Below, one piece after another: positions 22,184-34,180 of a DNA stretch of 64,000 nt. Origin of the DNA: Sorex araneus (lineage: Eukaryota; Chordata; Mammalia; Eulipotyphla; Soricidae); contig NC_073307.1 in NCBI RefSeq assembly GCF_027595985.1, positions 43,068,594 through 43,132,593 on the forward strand, read 5' to 3'. The number at the start of each line of letters is the position of its first letter. Within the stretch, counting starts at the first letter, position 1. A program made the translations under genes and the position numbers. The notes under the pieces were generated by a model. The model searched no databases and was not told the DNA's origin. It worked only from the letters and a program-made list of their open reading frames with translations.

Positions 22184-24664
22184 CATAACACCACTGCCAT
22201 GTTTAAACTGCTAATTCCAAATAAAAATGTTAGCCCAATGAATATACTGCATCAGACAGAAACAAAGCTGATAAACTCACCCTTACAAAGCAGGGGCTGA
22301 TCTCACTTGATTCCCTCAAACCCAGCAATTCCAAAGACTCCTCATTAAAATACTGCCCAGCCCTCCAGGTTCTAAATTTTCATGGTCATGACCCTGCAAG
22401 GGCAGCAGGCGGGGTGGCGGGGTGGGGGGGGGGGACTAAAATCCCTATACTTTGTTATTAAGGCTTGATAAACATTATAAAAGGGAAACTACAAAAAAAT
22501 ATACAAGAAACATACACCACAAAAAGACATTTCTCCCAGGTTAAGTGAACCGAATTGCAGCTGATTTCTTCAATCTCTGAAAAGCAGTGTGTGACTCGAC
22601 CCCTCTCCAGCCGCTGCCCCACCCCTGCCAACACCGAAAGAAACAAACAAGCAGACAAAACCCTGATGATCTATTCAAGAATATCAGAAACAAGATCTCT
22701 GAAGCTTGTTATTCAGGTCTTCCCGAGTCACGGCCAGGGCTCTTCTTCCAGGGTTCTGATGCTCAGCAGCATCCCGGGATGCCCAAGCTCCCAGCCAGTG
22801 CTCCCACGGACACACCGTGTAAGGCACAGTGCAAAGACACACAGATATGCATACGCACGCACGCAGGCTAGAACCTTTCCTCCTGCTCGGGGAGGCTGCC
22901 GGCTGAGTGCCCCCCGGGTATCTCCAGCACTGCCTTCCTGGTCACCCTCTAGGGCTGCACTGCAGAGGCGGCTCACTGAGGCAGGAGCGAGGCTTTCTTT
23001 TCTTTATTGTAGCTAACACCCTGGTATGGTGCCTGATCAGTGTACTTACAAACGTAGACTATATTTACCAAATACCAAGTAAATATTAAACATATATTGA
23101 TTTGTAAAATAAAATCTCTTACTGTTTTAAAACTGCTGAATTTAAACATGCCTTTTTCCCCTTAGAGGGGAACACTACATATTGGTAATACCAGAATAAT
23201 GAAATTTTATCTAAACGAAGACTGTATTTTCCAACCATACTACAGAAATTGTACCTATGATGGCACCGTTTTAAAGTCTTAAAACTTGCATTTATCCAAT
23301 AAACATGAGGGATAAATACTAAAGCCACTAAAATCTTAAGTATTGCTTCCTTAGCTTTGAAAAAAATGGCTTCTCATGTTTGAATATTCTCACCTGAAAC
23401 TGGTGAGGTAAAACGTGATGTTTTTCACATATTTAGCTAAAAACATACTTAGCTAAAAACAAAAAATAACTTTTAGCTAGAAATATTTAATAAAAATGTG
23501 TGGAAAAGTACACATGAAATATTTACTAAGTATTTAATCAGAAGTATCTACTTCAGTAATAGGACATTTAACTGAAAACTGCATAGGTCCTGATCATCTG
23601 GCTAAAATATTACTTTGCACTTATGTAGGTGAAATAAGGCATTCATATCATCACCCTATTTTCTGTCCTCTTAAAAATACAATGTGCTATGCATAAGCAG
23701 ATAAGAAACTTGGATCCAATCAAAATGTATGTCCTATAGTATTCATTAACTGTAATTTATTATGTGTATGCTGATATGTCATTATGATTTTCAGCTTTCA
23801 TACTGAAATATTTAGCCATGGTGGCGGAATATAATCAGCAAGAGGAGAGGTTTTGAATATGATTACACGAAGCTCTTTAAATACAGTGAAAAATTATGTT
23901 AAGGATACTGACAGTTAAAAATAGTTTTCTCTGTAATAAATATTACACGAGGTGATACTTTTTAAAAATTATATTTCATTCTATTATGTCTTATCTAATT
24001 TCTGATGAATTATCTTTACAGATTTAGGTAAGCCTTCTCAAAACATGTACCCAAACTCAAATTGTACTATGCTCCCAGTATGTAGTTTTACAGACCATGT
24101 GCTCAGTGCCCAAATTTGGTTTGCTTCTTTGTTTATAAATTCATTTTATTATATTCACAGACAGAAATTTGTGGATGATGTGTGTATATTTCGACAGCTA
24201 CTATGTATCTGCATGCCAAATTAAATAATCTAATGTGATTTGCAGTGTTAAGAAAAAGTTAATTAAAAACATGTTGATTTAATCTTTTTTTCTATCTCAT
24301 GCTGTCACATTAGTCTTCAAGGGAAAGAGGACCAATCTGTATACCTAAATGAGTATTTATCTCACATTTTAGTTGCAACATATACTAACTGCAAATGGGA
24401 TACCTTTGAGTTCACAGTTTCTTCTGCTTGAAGCCACTACTGAGTTTTTTGGTCCTCTCATATTCTTCAGTTCCAAGATCTTGTCCTTAGAACTTATTCT
24501 CTGTAATGGTTTCTTGTTACTTCATTAAGCCTCTCATTTTTATCACACACCTGTTTCCTTGCTTCATTTAGCTAATTGTCTGGGTTCTCTTACATCTCAC
24601 TCAGTTTCTTAAGATTAATTATTTTTTTTTGGTCAGACAAATGGAAAGATCTCCATTTCTTTCA
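22184..24664. other. Long repeat-poor unique stretch
   Basis: About 2.5 kb without a recognised repeat apart from a G-run at about 22426-22436. 22.56-22.99 kb is GC-richer with CpGs and long overlapping ORFs in several frames (153 codons forward, 82 reverse) but no domain. 23.3-24.56 kb is AT-rich and non-repetitive, a candidate for conserved non-coding sequence. Confidence 0.4.
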
Positions 24665-24836
24665 CTTTTTTTTTGGGGGTGGGGGCACACTCAGCTGTGT
24701 TCAGGGCTTACTCCTGGCTCTGTACTCAGAGATCACACCTGGCAGGACTCAGGATTATATGCAGTGCTGGGAACTGAAATCAGGTCAGCCACATGCAAGG
24801 CAAGTGTCCTACCCAACTTATTATCTCTCTGGCTCC
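24665..24836 (-). mobile_element. SOR-like SINE, reverse orientation
   Basis: T-run, GGGCACACTCAGCTGTGTTC, CTCCTGGCTCTGTACTCAG and ATGCAAGGCAAGTGTCCTAC. Intermediate divergence. Confidence 0.88.
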
Positions 24837-26239
24837 TGAAAGACCTCCGAATCTTCGGGGCTCACAACTGTAATCTCCCAGCAGTGTCACGCATAACTGG
24901 TTTTTCAGGATCTAACTGGGATCTGTGCATTTGAAGAAACAAACCCTCTTTCAGTCATCTTGTGCTGATGGTTTTGCTCCTGAGCCCAGTCAGTCGAGCG
25001 AGTTGGGGCCACATCACATGGTTGCTGCGGAGTCCACTATGAGGTCCACAATTACTGGGTTAATTAGCTGGGTACACCTGGCTAGGAACTGCCAGAAGGG
25101 TCCCTTAGGTCCCCTGAGCTCCACTTGGAAGCCCCTCCACTGAAGAAAAGGGATACTTAAAATAGAACAGAACAGTAACGGTGTGTATGCACATTATCAT
25201 AAGCTGTAGCTGCCCACTCAGCAGCTCACATTGTAGTGATTTAGTGTCTAATGAAGATGAAAATAGAAAATCTAAGAAGAATATGACCTGTCTTCATTCA
25301 TTTAGTCAATTTTTTATACATTTTCTTCAATTACCCCACAAATTATACCCTATTAATATGCTCTGATGCTTTGTTTAGAAAAATGATCTGCCTTTTGAAA
25401 AGACTCTTCAATTTCATTTCTTTCCTTGACTTTAAGAGTCCCAAGTAAGGAAACACTGGTTACTAAAAAACATAAATGCCAGAATAGGGCGCAAAGAAAA
25501 AACTCCAGATCCAGATTCTGGAGTCAATCAGGGATTCCTAGAAGTGACAGCTAGTCTGAGACGGGAAGTATAAGTGACTAGGAACAGGGCCGGATGTAGG
25601 GGCCTTCTCAGCAGCAAGAGATGCTGCGAGGGAGAAGTAAGCGAAAACTATGGGTACTCTAACCTGGAGATGGTAGGGAGCCAAATGAGGGCAAAAAGTA
25701 GAAAATTAAAGAAATCATGAAACTCTTCGAGGCGGGATGCATGAAACTGGACAATATTTTGATGAGAAAAATAGATGAGTTTTAACTTTCTGGGGGTTAA
25801 AACTCATTGATGAAGCTTAGCTATCTGATTCAAGTCACAGAAAGATGAGTACACTGGGTATTCAGTGAAGATGGGATGGAGAGAAGCAGTCTTAGGATGA
25901 GATGGTGGAATCAGGTTTGTAATTTTGGTGTAAGAGATTGATTTTAAAGGATCTTTGAAAACTCAAGTGGAAAAGGCCAATGAATCATTTGTCATATCAG
26001 TTTGATATTCACCAGGGATCTGGACAAGCTAAGAATCAGGGCAAGACAAGGAATCCAAGTCATGAGAGCACAAAGCATTGCCCAAGGAGAACGTGTAAGA
26101 AGACATATGGACATCTTCTGAAAACATTACCAATATTTAAGGAATGGACTAGAAAGAAACAGAAACCATAAACAGCCTTAAGATGTAGGATTAAAAAGTG
26201 CTTTCTTTGGCTACTAAGGAAATACAAAAGTTTTAAGAA
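24837..26239. other. Unique DNA with possible ancient LINE traces
   Basis: 24.96-25.15 kb has SINE-like wording (CCTGAGCCCAGTCAGTCGAG, GGTCCCCTGAGCTCC) too weak to delimit. 25.84-26.0 kb faintly resembles an L2-type consensus. No gene supported. Confidence 0.35.
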
Positions 26240-26443
26240 GGAGAGAATGTGGGGCCGGAGTGATTGTACAGCAGTTAGGGCATTTGCCTTGCATGTAGCT
26301 GACCTCGGTTCAATTCCTGGCACCCCATAAGGACCTCTGAGAACTGCCAGGAGTTATTTACTCCTGAGTACAGAGTCATGAGTAAGTCCTGAGCATCTCT
26401 TGAGTGTGGCTCAAAAACAACAACAACAACAAAAGGAGTGAAT
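26240..26443 (+). mobile_element. SOR SINE
   Basis: The element is 26251-26433: head GGGGCCGGAGTGATTGTACA, an extra TTATTTACTCCTGAG segment in the body, and a CAA-repeat tail (CAACAACAACAACAAAA). The flanks AGGAGAGAAT (26240-26249) and AGGAGTGAAT (26434-26443) form a 9/10 TSD. Confidence 0.93.
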
Positions 26444-26612
26444 AAAGTATGTCAAAGCGACCAAGAACCAACTGGAAGGAGGATTCAGAAGTTTTAATTT
26501 TAGGTTCTAAAACAAGGAGAATGTTACTGCTATTGGCAGTCGGGTTGATTGGTGAGGGTAAGCCAAGCCCCACTGATGAAAAGGATGAATATAAAGTGAG
26601 GAAGTCAACTGA

Positions 26613-26830
26613 CTGTAGACCAAAGGCTGGTAAACTGTTGTCCAGAGTTTACCAACCTGTCTTCTTGTCAGTTTTTGCAAATAGAGGCTTATTGGACCAC
26701 AGCCACATTTGTTTATGTATCTTTTACATCTGCTTTCCTGTTACATCAGCAGAGAAGTAGAACTAGCAAAGTTTAAAACATTTATAACTTGGCCCTTGAC
26801 AGAAAAAGTTTGCCAAACTCTACTGTAGAT
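26613..26830. mobile_element. Non-autonomous hAT-Charlie-type DNA transposon
   Basis: The element is 26621-26822. Its ends CAAAGGCTGGTAAACT and AGTTTGCCAAACTCTA are imperfect inverted repeats, and the interior (AATAGAGGCTTATTGGACCAC, AGAAAAAGTTTGCCAAACTC) matches a well-known mammalian MER element with TIR CAGGGGTCGGCAAACT. An 8-bp TSD, CTGTAGAC/CTGTAGAT, lies at 26613-26620 and 26823-26830, as hAT elements require. Fossil, shared across placental mammals. Confidence 0.85.
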
Positions 26831-27991
26831 AAATAACTCAAATGATTAGTTCTATTTTCCAAGAATGATCTAATAAGGATCCACATTTCACATATGGTCA
26901 CTACTGCCAGTTAGAAGATATTTGCTGTTTATATGTATGTGGAAGTAAAAATAGCTCTACTAAGTACAGTGTAATTACTCATCTCTCAAGGTTTAAGTTG
27001 CAGGCGCTTTCCAGTATCATCTAATGCAATGCTGTTTTACAGAAACGGCTGGTGACATTTGCAAAGACTATTAAGCGATATCCTTGGAATAAATAAAACA
27101 CACCAATTAAGTTCAAATTTATATAAAATTCAAACATTAGTAAAGTCTTATATAAACTTCTTAGAGGGAAAACAAACATTTTTAAACATATTTTTTAAAA
27201 GTAAGTTATGCCTCAAGTTATAGCTCTTCTAAAATTTATTAATAATAAATGCTTTAGAATCAGTTTCAAATATTTTATTTTAATGAGTCATATATTCATA
27301 TTAGTTCCATTAAAATGAGTGTCAATTTATTTTATTTTATTTACTCAGAGATACCAGAAGCCAAAGATTTGGGCCAGAAACATTAAAACTGTTCAGTTTT
27401 TGCCTGTTGTTATGTGCTCTTTGCTAGAATGACTCATAGCATAATAAAACTACGTAATTTGGTTTAGCATTTTGTGTCTGTTGATGATTAGAAGACTAAA
27501 TGCCTCTCTCTAGCCCAGTCATTAATATTAATGAGCTCTGTGACCTCGCCCAAGAAAACAAAATATTTAAATATCCTATTAAGAAGTTTTCAATAATTAT
27601 TTTGACCTGAAATTACATTCTAGAATTCTTTTATAGTGTGGGAAAATAAACAACTGTCTTAAAGGCTTTACTAACATCAGGAAAAAAAGACAGAATGATG
27701 CATCTATTACACATTACTTTCATTAAAGGTCACACATAAGGCTTCTTCAAACTCACAGATAATAAAATTGGATATTGAGATACTTTAGTCCACAGATGAC
27801 TGTAATATAATATGGCATCAGGTTATCTCTACTTGACCCTAAAATGATTACATGCAAATTATACTTTCAGGTCAGATCAGAGTTTATAAACACAAAATTG
27901 ATAATCTTGGTAGAATGTACGTGAGTTGTGAAAAATTTACTCATTTGTATGACACAAATAGTTGGAAAAAGTTTTGATTTTGTAAAAACAT
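26831..27991. other. Repeat-poor AT-rich unique DNA
   Basis: No repeat recognised. 27.34-27.56 kb is non-repetitive and contains several TAAT/ATTA motifs and well-mixed sequence, a candidate conserved element. Confidence 0.4.
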
Positions 27992-28096
27992 GTATTGGAT
28001 ATGCCCAAAACAGTAACAATAAGTCTCTCAATGAGAGACATTACTGGTGCCCTCCTGAACAAATCGATGGGCAACGGGATGACAGTGACAGTGACA
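27992..28096 (+). mobile_element. RTE-tailed SINE, 3' part only
   Basis: GTATTGGATATGCCCAAAAC, then the RTE-derived tail (GAGACATTACTGGTGCCCTC) ending in the tandem hexamer GACAGTGACAGTGACA. Severely 5' truncated, so only the LINE-like tail and some body remain. Confidence 0.9.
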
Positions 28097-28629
28097 AATT
28101 GTCTGTATGTAGCAATGTTCAAATGGGGTGAACACATGACTTAAGGATTTCTTGTTTAAACATTTCAAAAGAAACTGGCTGAAAGCAAAGTTTGCAGAAA
28201 CTTGCAGAAGTAGCCAAATACCAAGGTATAAATCAGAACATTTCCAAACAGACACAAGTTCCTCATAGTTGGGTCAAATGAATCTACAATCAGTGGTAGC
28301 AGTAGCTAACGGAAAAGCTAATGGAAAACCTTCAAAGATGGTCTCTTACAGGAGTGGATTAGATAACTGCTCAGTCTAGTCTAGGTTTGGAAAGTTGGCC
28401 CAGTTAATGGAGAATGCGGTAAAAATTCGATTCGAGATTCAGCTGCAAGTAATGCATCAGATGGGATTGATAACACCTAACTCCCATTCAGTAATGTTCA
28501 CCAAGCGAAGCAGCATCCCTACTACTTTCTCTTACAGCCTCTATGCCCCTAGTTGGTACATGCAGTTACTTCTCAGGTGGCCCAATGCCCAAATAAAACT
28601 TTAACACTTCTGTCCTAAAAAGTAATGAA
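28097..28629. other. Unique DNA
   Basis: Nothing recognised. A 69-codon ORF (28395-28604) shows no domain. Confidence 0.4.
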
Positions 28630-28883
28630 GGGAGCAGCAGACAGCACAGTGGTTAAGGCACATCTAGTTTGATTTCCAGTGTTCATGATCCCCAGAGATT
28701 GCTGGGTGTGTTCCCAGAGGTCTCAGCATCACAGGGATAGCCTGGGTAACTCTGATATTGGCTTGAATGTCAGACTCTTGCACTGAAATGTTGGTTTGGT
28801 TGGCCAATAATGTGGCTGGAGGCCCTCAGGCCCCCTGAGCAGCAGCTGGGAGATTCCTCCTCTACAAAAATCAAATAAAAAAT
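28630..28883 (+). mobile_element. Long SINE-like repeat
   Basis: GGAGCAGCAGACAGCACAGT head-like start, CCCAGAGATTGCTGGGTGTG, GGCCCTCAGGCCCCCTGAGC and an A-rich end. Longer than SOR, similar in plan to 18397-18640. Confidence 0.55.
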
Positions 28884-28890
28884 ACAGCTA

Positions 28891-29055
28891 AGGTGCCAGA
28901 AAGATCACACAAGAGTTAAGGTGTTTGCCTGTTCGATCCCTGTCAACACATATGGGCCCCCAGTCCCGCCAGGACTAATCCCTGTCTGAATGCCTGGAGT
29001 TAGCCCTGAGCACAGTGGGGATGGCCCAACATCCCTCCTCCCCTCTACGACCCCC
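28891..29055 (+). mobile_element. SOR-like SINE, internally deleted
   Basis: AGGTGCCAGAAAGATCACAC, GTTTGCCTGTTCGATCCCTG shows the A-to-B-box spacer deleted, then ACATATGGGCCCCCAGTCCC and a C-rich end. Old copy. Confidence 0.75.
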
Positions 29056-29179
29056 TAAATGAAAATGGCTAAAGTCTGGCACCATTCACTCATCCTCTTA
29101 GTAAAAGAATAAAAATATACTTTCTGGAATAAAAATATAAAGTTGGAAATGAGAGCAGCAGAAGAAAGACTATTTTGTA

Positions 29180-29309
29180 AAAAGGTAACACTGTAGCACT
29201 GTCCTCCCATTGTTCATCGATTTGCTGAAGTGGGCACCAGTAACGTCTCCATTGTGAGACTTGTTGTTACTGTTTTTGGCATATCAGATACGCCACTGGT
29301 AAAAGGTAA
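29180..29309 (-). mobile_element. RTE-tailed SINE, 5' truncated, 9-bp TSD
   Basis: The element is 29189-29300, reverse orientation: tail complement CACTGTAGCACTGTCCTCCC, then CAGTAACGTCTCCATTGTGA and GTTTTTGGCATATCAGATAC. AAAAGGTAA at 29180-29188 and 29301-29309 is the TSD. The TSD starts right after the hexamer tail, with no poly(A). Confidence 0.93.
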
Positions 29310-30759
29310 TATTAACTTTTAGCTACATCATGTTGAGAATAATTCTTTAAATGTTATCCATTTTAGTCTTACATTAGAAAGATGAAAATTTGAAATAAAA
29401 AGCATTTATTTTTTTTAAGTTCATTTTAAATTTGCCTGAGAGCTTAAATTAGACTAAGTCCTAGAAGATGGAATTTGAATATACAGAAAGGAGTAAAGAG
29501 TATTTCCTGCCTGTGGTAAAAAGTAGAGAACTAAGACTGGTAAGATATAGATCAGAAGGAGTAAACACCAATTATCTTCTTTAATAACCTGTATAGATGC
29601 AAACCTAGATAATAAAGAACCAAAATAATAGACAAAAATAATTTCTCAGTACATCCTACACTTACAGAAAAGCTGGGGAAGAGGTGTTTAAGTAGAGGTT
29701 AAATATAAGAAAACAATCAGGAAAAAAAGTTTGACATTTTAAGAGTTTTCCAAAAAGGACAAGGGTAAATCCTAAGACTGAAAATAAATAATCTGATAAA
29801 AATCATAAACATATAGTTTGAAAAAAACCTAGTCAAAAATTAATCCAATTTTTTTTCTATCTTGAACTGAATTTTAAATTTTGTTTATAGACAAATCTAA
29901 AGGTCAAAATAACTTACAGGAACATAAAGTGTAAATGCCATTAAGGAGATGTAATGGTCCACTTAAGACTGCAGGATAATGCAGTTCATAAACTGGGTAA
30001 GGACATCTCAGATTTGGTGGGCAGGCCAAGATTTTTTTTGGAAAATATTGGTGTTGCTCTTAAGAAATGCTATATGCAGGGGAAAGGTAGATTGATGGGA
30101 TTCATCTCTGATACCACCTGGCTCTGGGCAGCACCATTTTTTCGGCCTTAGCACAGAACTACCAGCCCAGACAGATGTGTCATACCAGAAGTGGCCCTGG
30201 GAGATCCATTCCACCTAACACACATAGACACACAAACAAATGTAGCCATTAGCAAAAATAAAATTTTGTTGTGACTGTAATTCTGTTTAGTGCTGTGCTT
30301 CAAATACTGACAGGTTCTGGCAATCAATTCAAAGTAAGGAATGTGTGTTATTTAGGATGTAGATTTATTTCTGTTGCATCAACTAAGACATGTTGGTTCA
30401 GGCTACAGATAAAGTCTAAGATTAGATGCCAAACAACATTAAAATCTACAAAATATTTAATACTATTTTTAAAGACAGAGATCCTTAGTACCTCAGCCAG
30501 CTTCTAGTTTGAATAATCTCCTTCCATTCAAATATTTTTCTACAGTTAGAAAGGAAAAATATACCAATTCATTTTTAAAATAACCTCTACTTTGGATAGA
30601 TAATGTATTCCTACCTCAAAATGCTGTTTTCAGTTTTCAGCAGAAACATTTGCAGTGTATGAGTCTGTATAAGCACAAAATCTTTCATTTCTATATTCAA
30701 ATGAACTTTGGCTGCTCTAGTTTTCATTAACTTATAAAATAGAATGTATTTTAAATATC
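29310..30759. other. Unique AT-rich DNA
   Basis: No repeat recognised. A short ORF of 65 codons at 29954-30151 has no supporting features. Confidence 0.4.
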
Positions 30760-31025
30760 TGATACAATTCTGCGGGCTGGAGCAATAGCATAGTGGTAGG
30801 GCATTTGCCTTGCACCTGGCCAACCCGGGTTCAATTCCTCCGCCCCTCTCGAAGAGCCCGGCAAGCTACTGAGAGTATCTTGCCTGCACAGCAGAGCCTG
30901 GCAAGCTTCCTGCGGTGCATTCAATACGCCCAAAACAGTAACAAGTCTTACAATGGAGACGTTACTGGTGCCTGCTCGAGCAAATCGGTGAACAAAGGGA
31001 TGACAGTGACAGTGATACAATTCTG
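30760..31025 (+). mobile_element. Full-length RTE-tailed SINE, 13-bp TSD
   Basis: The element is 30773-31012. It has a SOR-like tRNA head (GGGCTGGAGCAATAGCATAG, A box TAGCATAGTGG, B box GGGTTCAATTCC), a middle section unlike the A-tailed SOR body, and from 30952 a tail matching the RTE LINE end at 45855-45921, finishing in GACAGTGACAG. A perfect TSD TGATACAATTCTG lies at 30760-30772 and 31013-31025. This is the reference copy for the RTE-dependent family here. Confidence 0.97.
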
Positions 31026-31051
31026 AAATATGCTCTTGTATCTAAGCTTTT

Positions 31052-31508
<457 letters not shown>

Positions 31509-31554
31509 GTCATTTTCATCCTCTAATATATGCAACTTGATCATAAATTGTTTC

Positions 31555-32527
31555 CTAGAGTTTATTTTTGAATTAAGTTACTGTGACTTAGTCATTCGTA
31601 GCTGAGTTTCAGGCATACGGTGTTCTAACACCAACCCCAACACCAGTGTAAACTTCCCTCCACCAATGTCCCCAGGTTCTGTCCCCCCACCCCAGCCTGC
31701 CTCTTTGTCAGGCACATTTTTCAGTTTGATTGTGTAGTTTGGATCTCATGCTTTCTGTCTGCTGGTTCTATGGCTCAGATATATAGACATGCCATAGTTC
31801 TAACACCGTCAAAGTGTCTGAGGCCTCTACCCCAGGCCTGCTACCTCCTGTCTGTCTCTTCTTACTTTCACCCTCAAGTTCTTTCCTTCACTATGCTCTG
31901 TTCTATCATCTAGGGAACAGGATAATCTAGGAATCCCCCTTTGAAGCCCTGAGTTCTGTTGTCCTGTTGTTCTATTGTTCTATATCCCACAATGAGATCA
32001 CTTGTATGTTTTTCCTTCTTCTGACTTCCACCAGTACCATCCAAGTTGCAGTAAACTACATGATTTCATGGTTCCCTGGGACTGCATAGTATTTCATTGT
32101 GTATATTATAACATCTTCATTAGCCACTCCCCTGCCACTGGACACCTAGGTGGAGTCTGTATCCTAGCTATTGTGCTATCACAGCATAATGCTGTGCATG
32201 TGTACTTCTGAATGAATGTTTGTGGCATGGGGATAGATATCTAGAAGTGGAATTGCTGGGTCAGATGGCAACTCTATTCTTTTTCCTGGTAAATCTCCAT
32301 ACTGTTTTCTATAGTTGAATGAGACAATAATGAGCATTCCTTTCTCACCCCATCCCTGCCAAAAGAGATTGTTTCCAGTTTGTTGGTGCATGCCATCCTT
32401 GTTGGTATGGGAGATGATACCCATTTTTATCTGTCAATAAGTGATGGTGGGAACTTTTCCATGTGCCCCTTAGTCATTTTTCTGTATTATTAAGAAGTAT
32501 CTGTTCATTCCTTCTCCCCATTTTGTT
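31555..32527 (-). mobile_element. Old L1, reverse orientation, 5' truncated
   Basis: The left end shows the L1 3' terminus complement (GTTTCAGGCATACGGTGTTC, TCCCTCCACCAATGTCCCC). Further right, GGGACTGCATAGTATTTCAT, AAGTGGAATTGCTGGGTCAG and CAGTTTGTTGGTGCATGCC correspond to the ORF2 C-terminal region. The reading frame is broken throughout. The element stops at the SINE near 32.53 kb. Confidence 0.85.
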
Positions 32528-32528
32528 T

Positions 32529-32695
32529 TTCCTTTTGGTTCTTGGGCCACATCCGGTAATGCTCAGGGCTTACCCCTGTTTGCACTAAGGAATCATTCCT
32601 GTCGGGCACAGGAAACTGTATGGGATGCTGAGAATAAAATCCCGGTCAGCTACGTGCAGTGTGAGCCCTACCTGCTGCACCATCTCTCTGGCTCC
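32529..32695 (-). mobile_element. SOR-like SINE abutting the old L1
   Basis: CCTTTTGGTTCTTGGGCCAC, GGGCTTACCCCTGTTTGCAC, CTGTATGGGATGCTGAG and CATCTCTCTGGCTCC. It marks the right edge of the L1 at 31555-32527, so it probably inserted in or next to it. Confidence 0.87.
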
Positions 32696-32839
32696 TAGAA
32701 CCACAAAATTACAAAGTTTGCATGTCCTCGGATGTTAAATTGCTTGTGGGTTTCCCCCCTCTTCCCCTGCTTATGGTTTCAAACCAGATTTTACCAGTCA
32801 CGTTTCACAAGTAAATTGTGAAATTATGAAAAATTCTGT

Positions 32840-33070
32840 CCTAGTTTCCTCATCAGTAGCATGGTGGATCAAAGCAGAACCGAGCTGACAAGAGATAGGA
32901 GGATTAAATGGGTGTTACCTTAGGTGGTCTGCTCTCTGGTATTCGAGAAGTAACAAATAATTGTAAGTGACAGCAATCATTGTCATCATCATCAAAATCA
33001 TTTTGCATATGCCACACGGACTGTAAATAAGGATTTAAATATAACAAATGCTTAATAAATGTTTGCTAAC
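32840..33070 (+). mobile_element. MIR-like SINE, diverged
   Basis: TCCTAGTTTCCTCATCAGTAG, AGGAGGATTAAATGGGTGTT and TGCTTAATAAATGTTTGCT follow MIR order ('cctcagtttcctcatctgtaaa', 'aggattaaatgag', 'gctcaataaatg'). Ancient. Confidence 0.6.
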
Positions 33071-33079
33071 TTGAACATA

Positions 33080-33700
33080 ATTTTTTTGGCTTTTAAAATC
33101 AAATGGAAAATAAAGCCACATGGAAAATTCTGAATAGGGAAAACCAATTTTTAAAGAAAACCTCTCAAATGTAATTTTTTAAATAAGAATATTATGTCCT
33201 AGGCAGAAAGAATGTGGAGAGTTGGCTTCTTTTCCCACATGACATTGCTTCATATTAAAATCACAATTTCCAGCTATTTTTAGATGTTATATCTCTTCAA
33301 TATAGATGACTAAATAATACAAAATTATGGCATCATTTTGTGAAGTAGCCAAGATGTCATTAATGAACATAAATGTCCACTTTCACTGGTACCTAGGTCA
33401 GAGACAAAGTCATAATATTAATAAATATTTTCACTACTTTTTCATAAACAGATGAAAACAAACTAAAATGCCAGATACTAGGAATATAGCCAACAACTGA
33501 GGTTTTCAGGTCATGCACTTATTCACGGTAAACACTTGAACACATTTACATAGTGCAAGCTGGCTTTAAGGAAGTAAATATTATTCTTAATAGCAAGGCA
33601 AATAAATCAAACTATCTCAGACTAAAAGAAATGATATTTTGCATTTGATGACACCTATTTTTTAAAGAGCTAAAGATATTTTGCAGAATCTGCCAAAAAT
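33080..33700. other. Unique AT-rich DNA
   Basis: Nothing recognised. Confidence 0.4.
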
Positions 33701-33707
33701 GGTATCT

Positions 33708-34052
33708 TTCTCTGTTAAGCTGCAGCACTGTGGAACTGTCTTCCCATTGTTCATTGATTTGCTGAGTGGGCACCAGTAATATCTCCATTATGAGACGTGT
33801 TGTTACTGTTCTTAGCATATCCAATACACCATGGGTAGCTTGCCACGCTCTGCCGTGTGGGTGGGATACTCCTGGTAGCTTGTAAAGCTCTCCGAGAGGG
33901 ATGGAGGAATCGAACCTGGGTCAGCTACATGCAAGGCAAATGCCTTCACTCCAATGGAGATATTACTGGTAACTGCTTAAGCAAATCGATGAACAACTGG
34001 ATAACAGTGCTACAGTGCAAATGTAGCCATTAGAACACTTCTCTGTTAAGCT
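33708..34052. mobile_element. Fold-back composite RTE-tailed SINE, 14-bp TSD
   Basis: The insert is 33722-34038. Its left part (33722-about 33946) is an RTE-tailed SINE in reverse, lacking the first ~40 bp of the head. Its right part (about 33950-34018) is only the RTE tail, in forward orientation, followed by ~20 bp of unrelated sequence. The arms share the variant GAGATATTACTGG, where other copies have GAGACGTTACTGG. A perfect TTCTCTGTTAAGCT at 33708-33721 and 34039-34052 brackets the whole unit, so it entered as one event or was rearranged inside one insertion. Confidence 0.9.
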
Positions 34053-34180
34053 AACTAGGAAAAACACATGTTAAGAAGGCAAGCGAAAAGTCAGCGATGT
34101 GATTTAGGGCTCACGCCCTTCTATGAAGGAATGAGCACTAAGCTGCCATTCGCTGTGTCAACAGGTGTGTCTCCAAATGG

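Noticed and set aside
22555-23016. CpG-containing GC-rich block as promoter or CpG island
   Set aside because: Too short and too few CpGs by eye, and ORFs in several frames contradict each other; no exon or start-site motif found.
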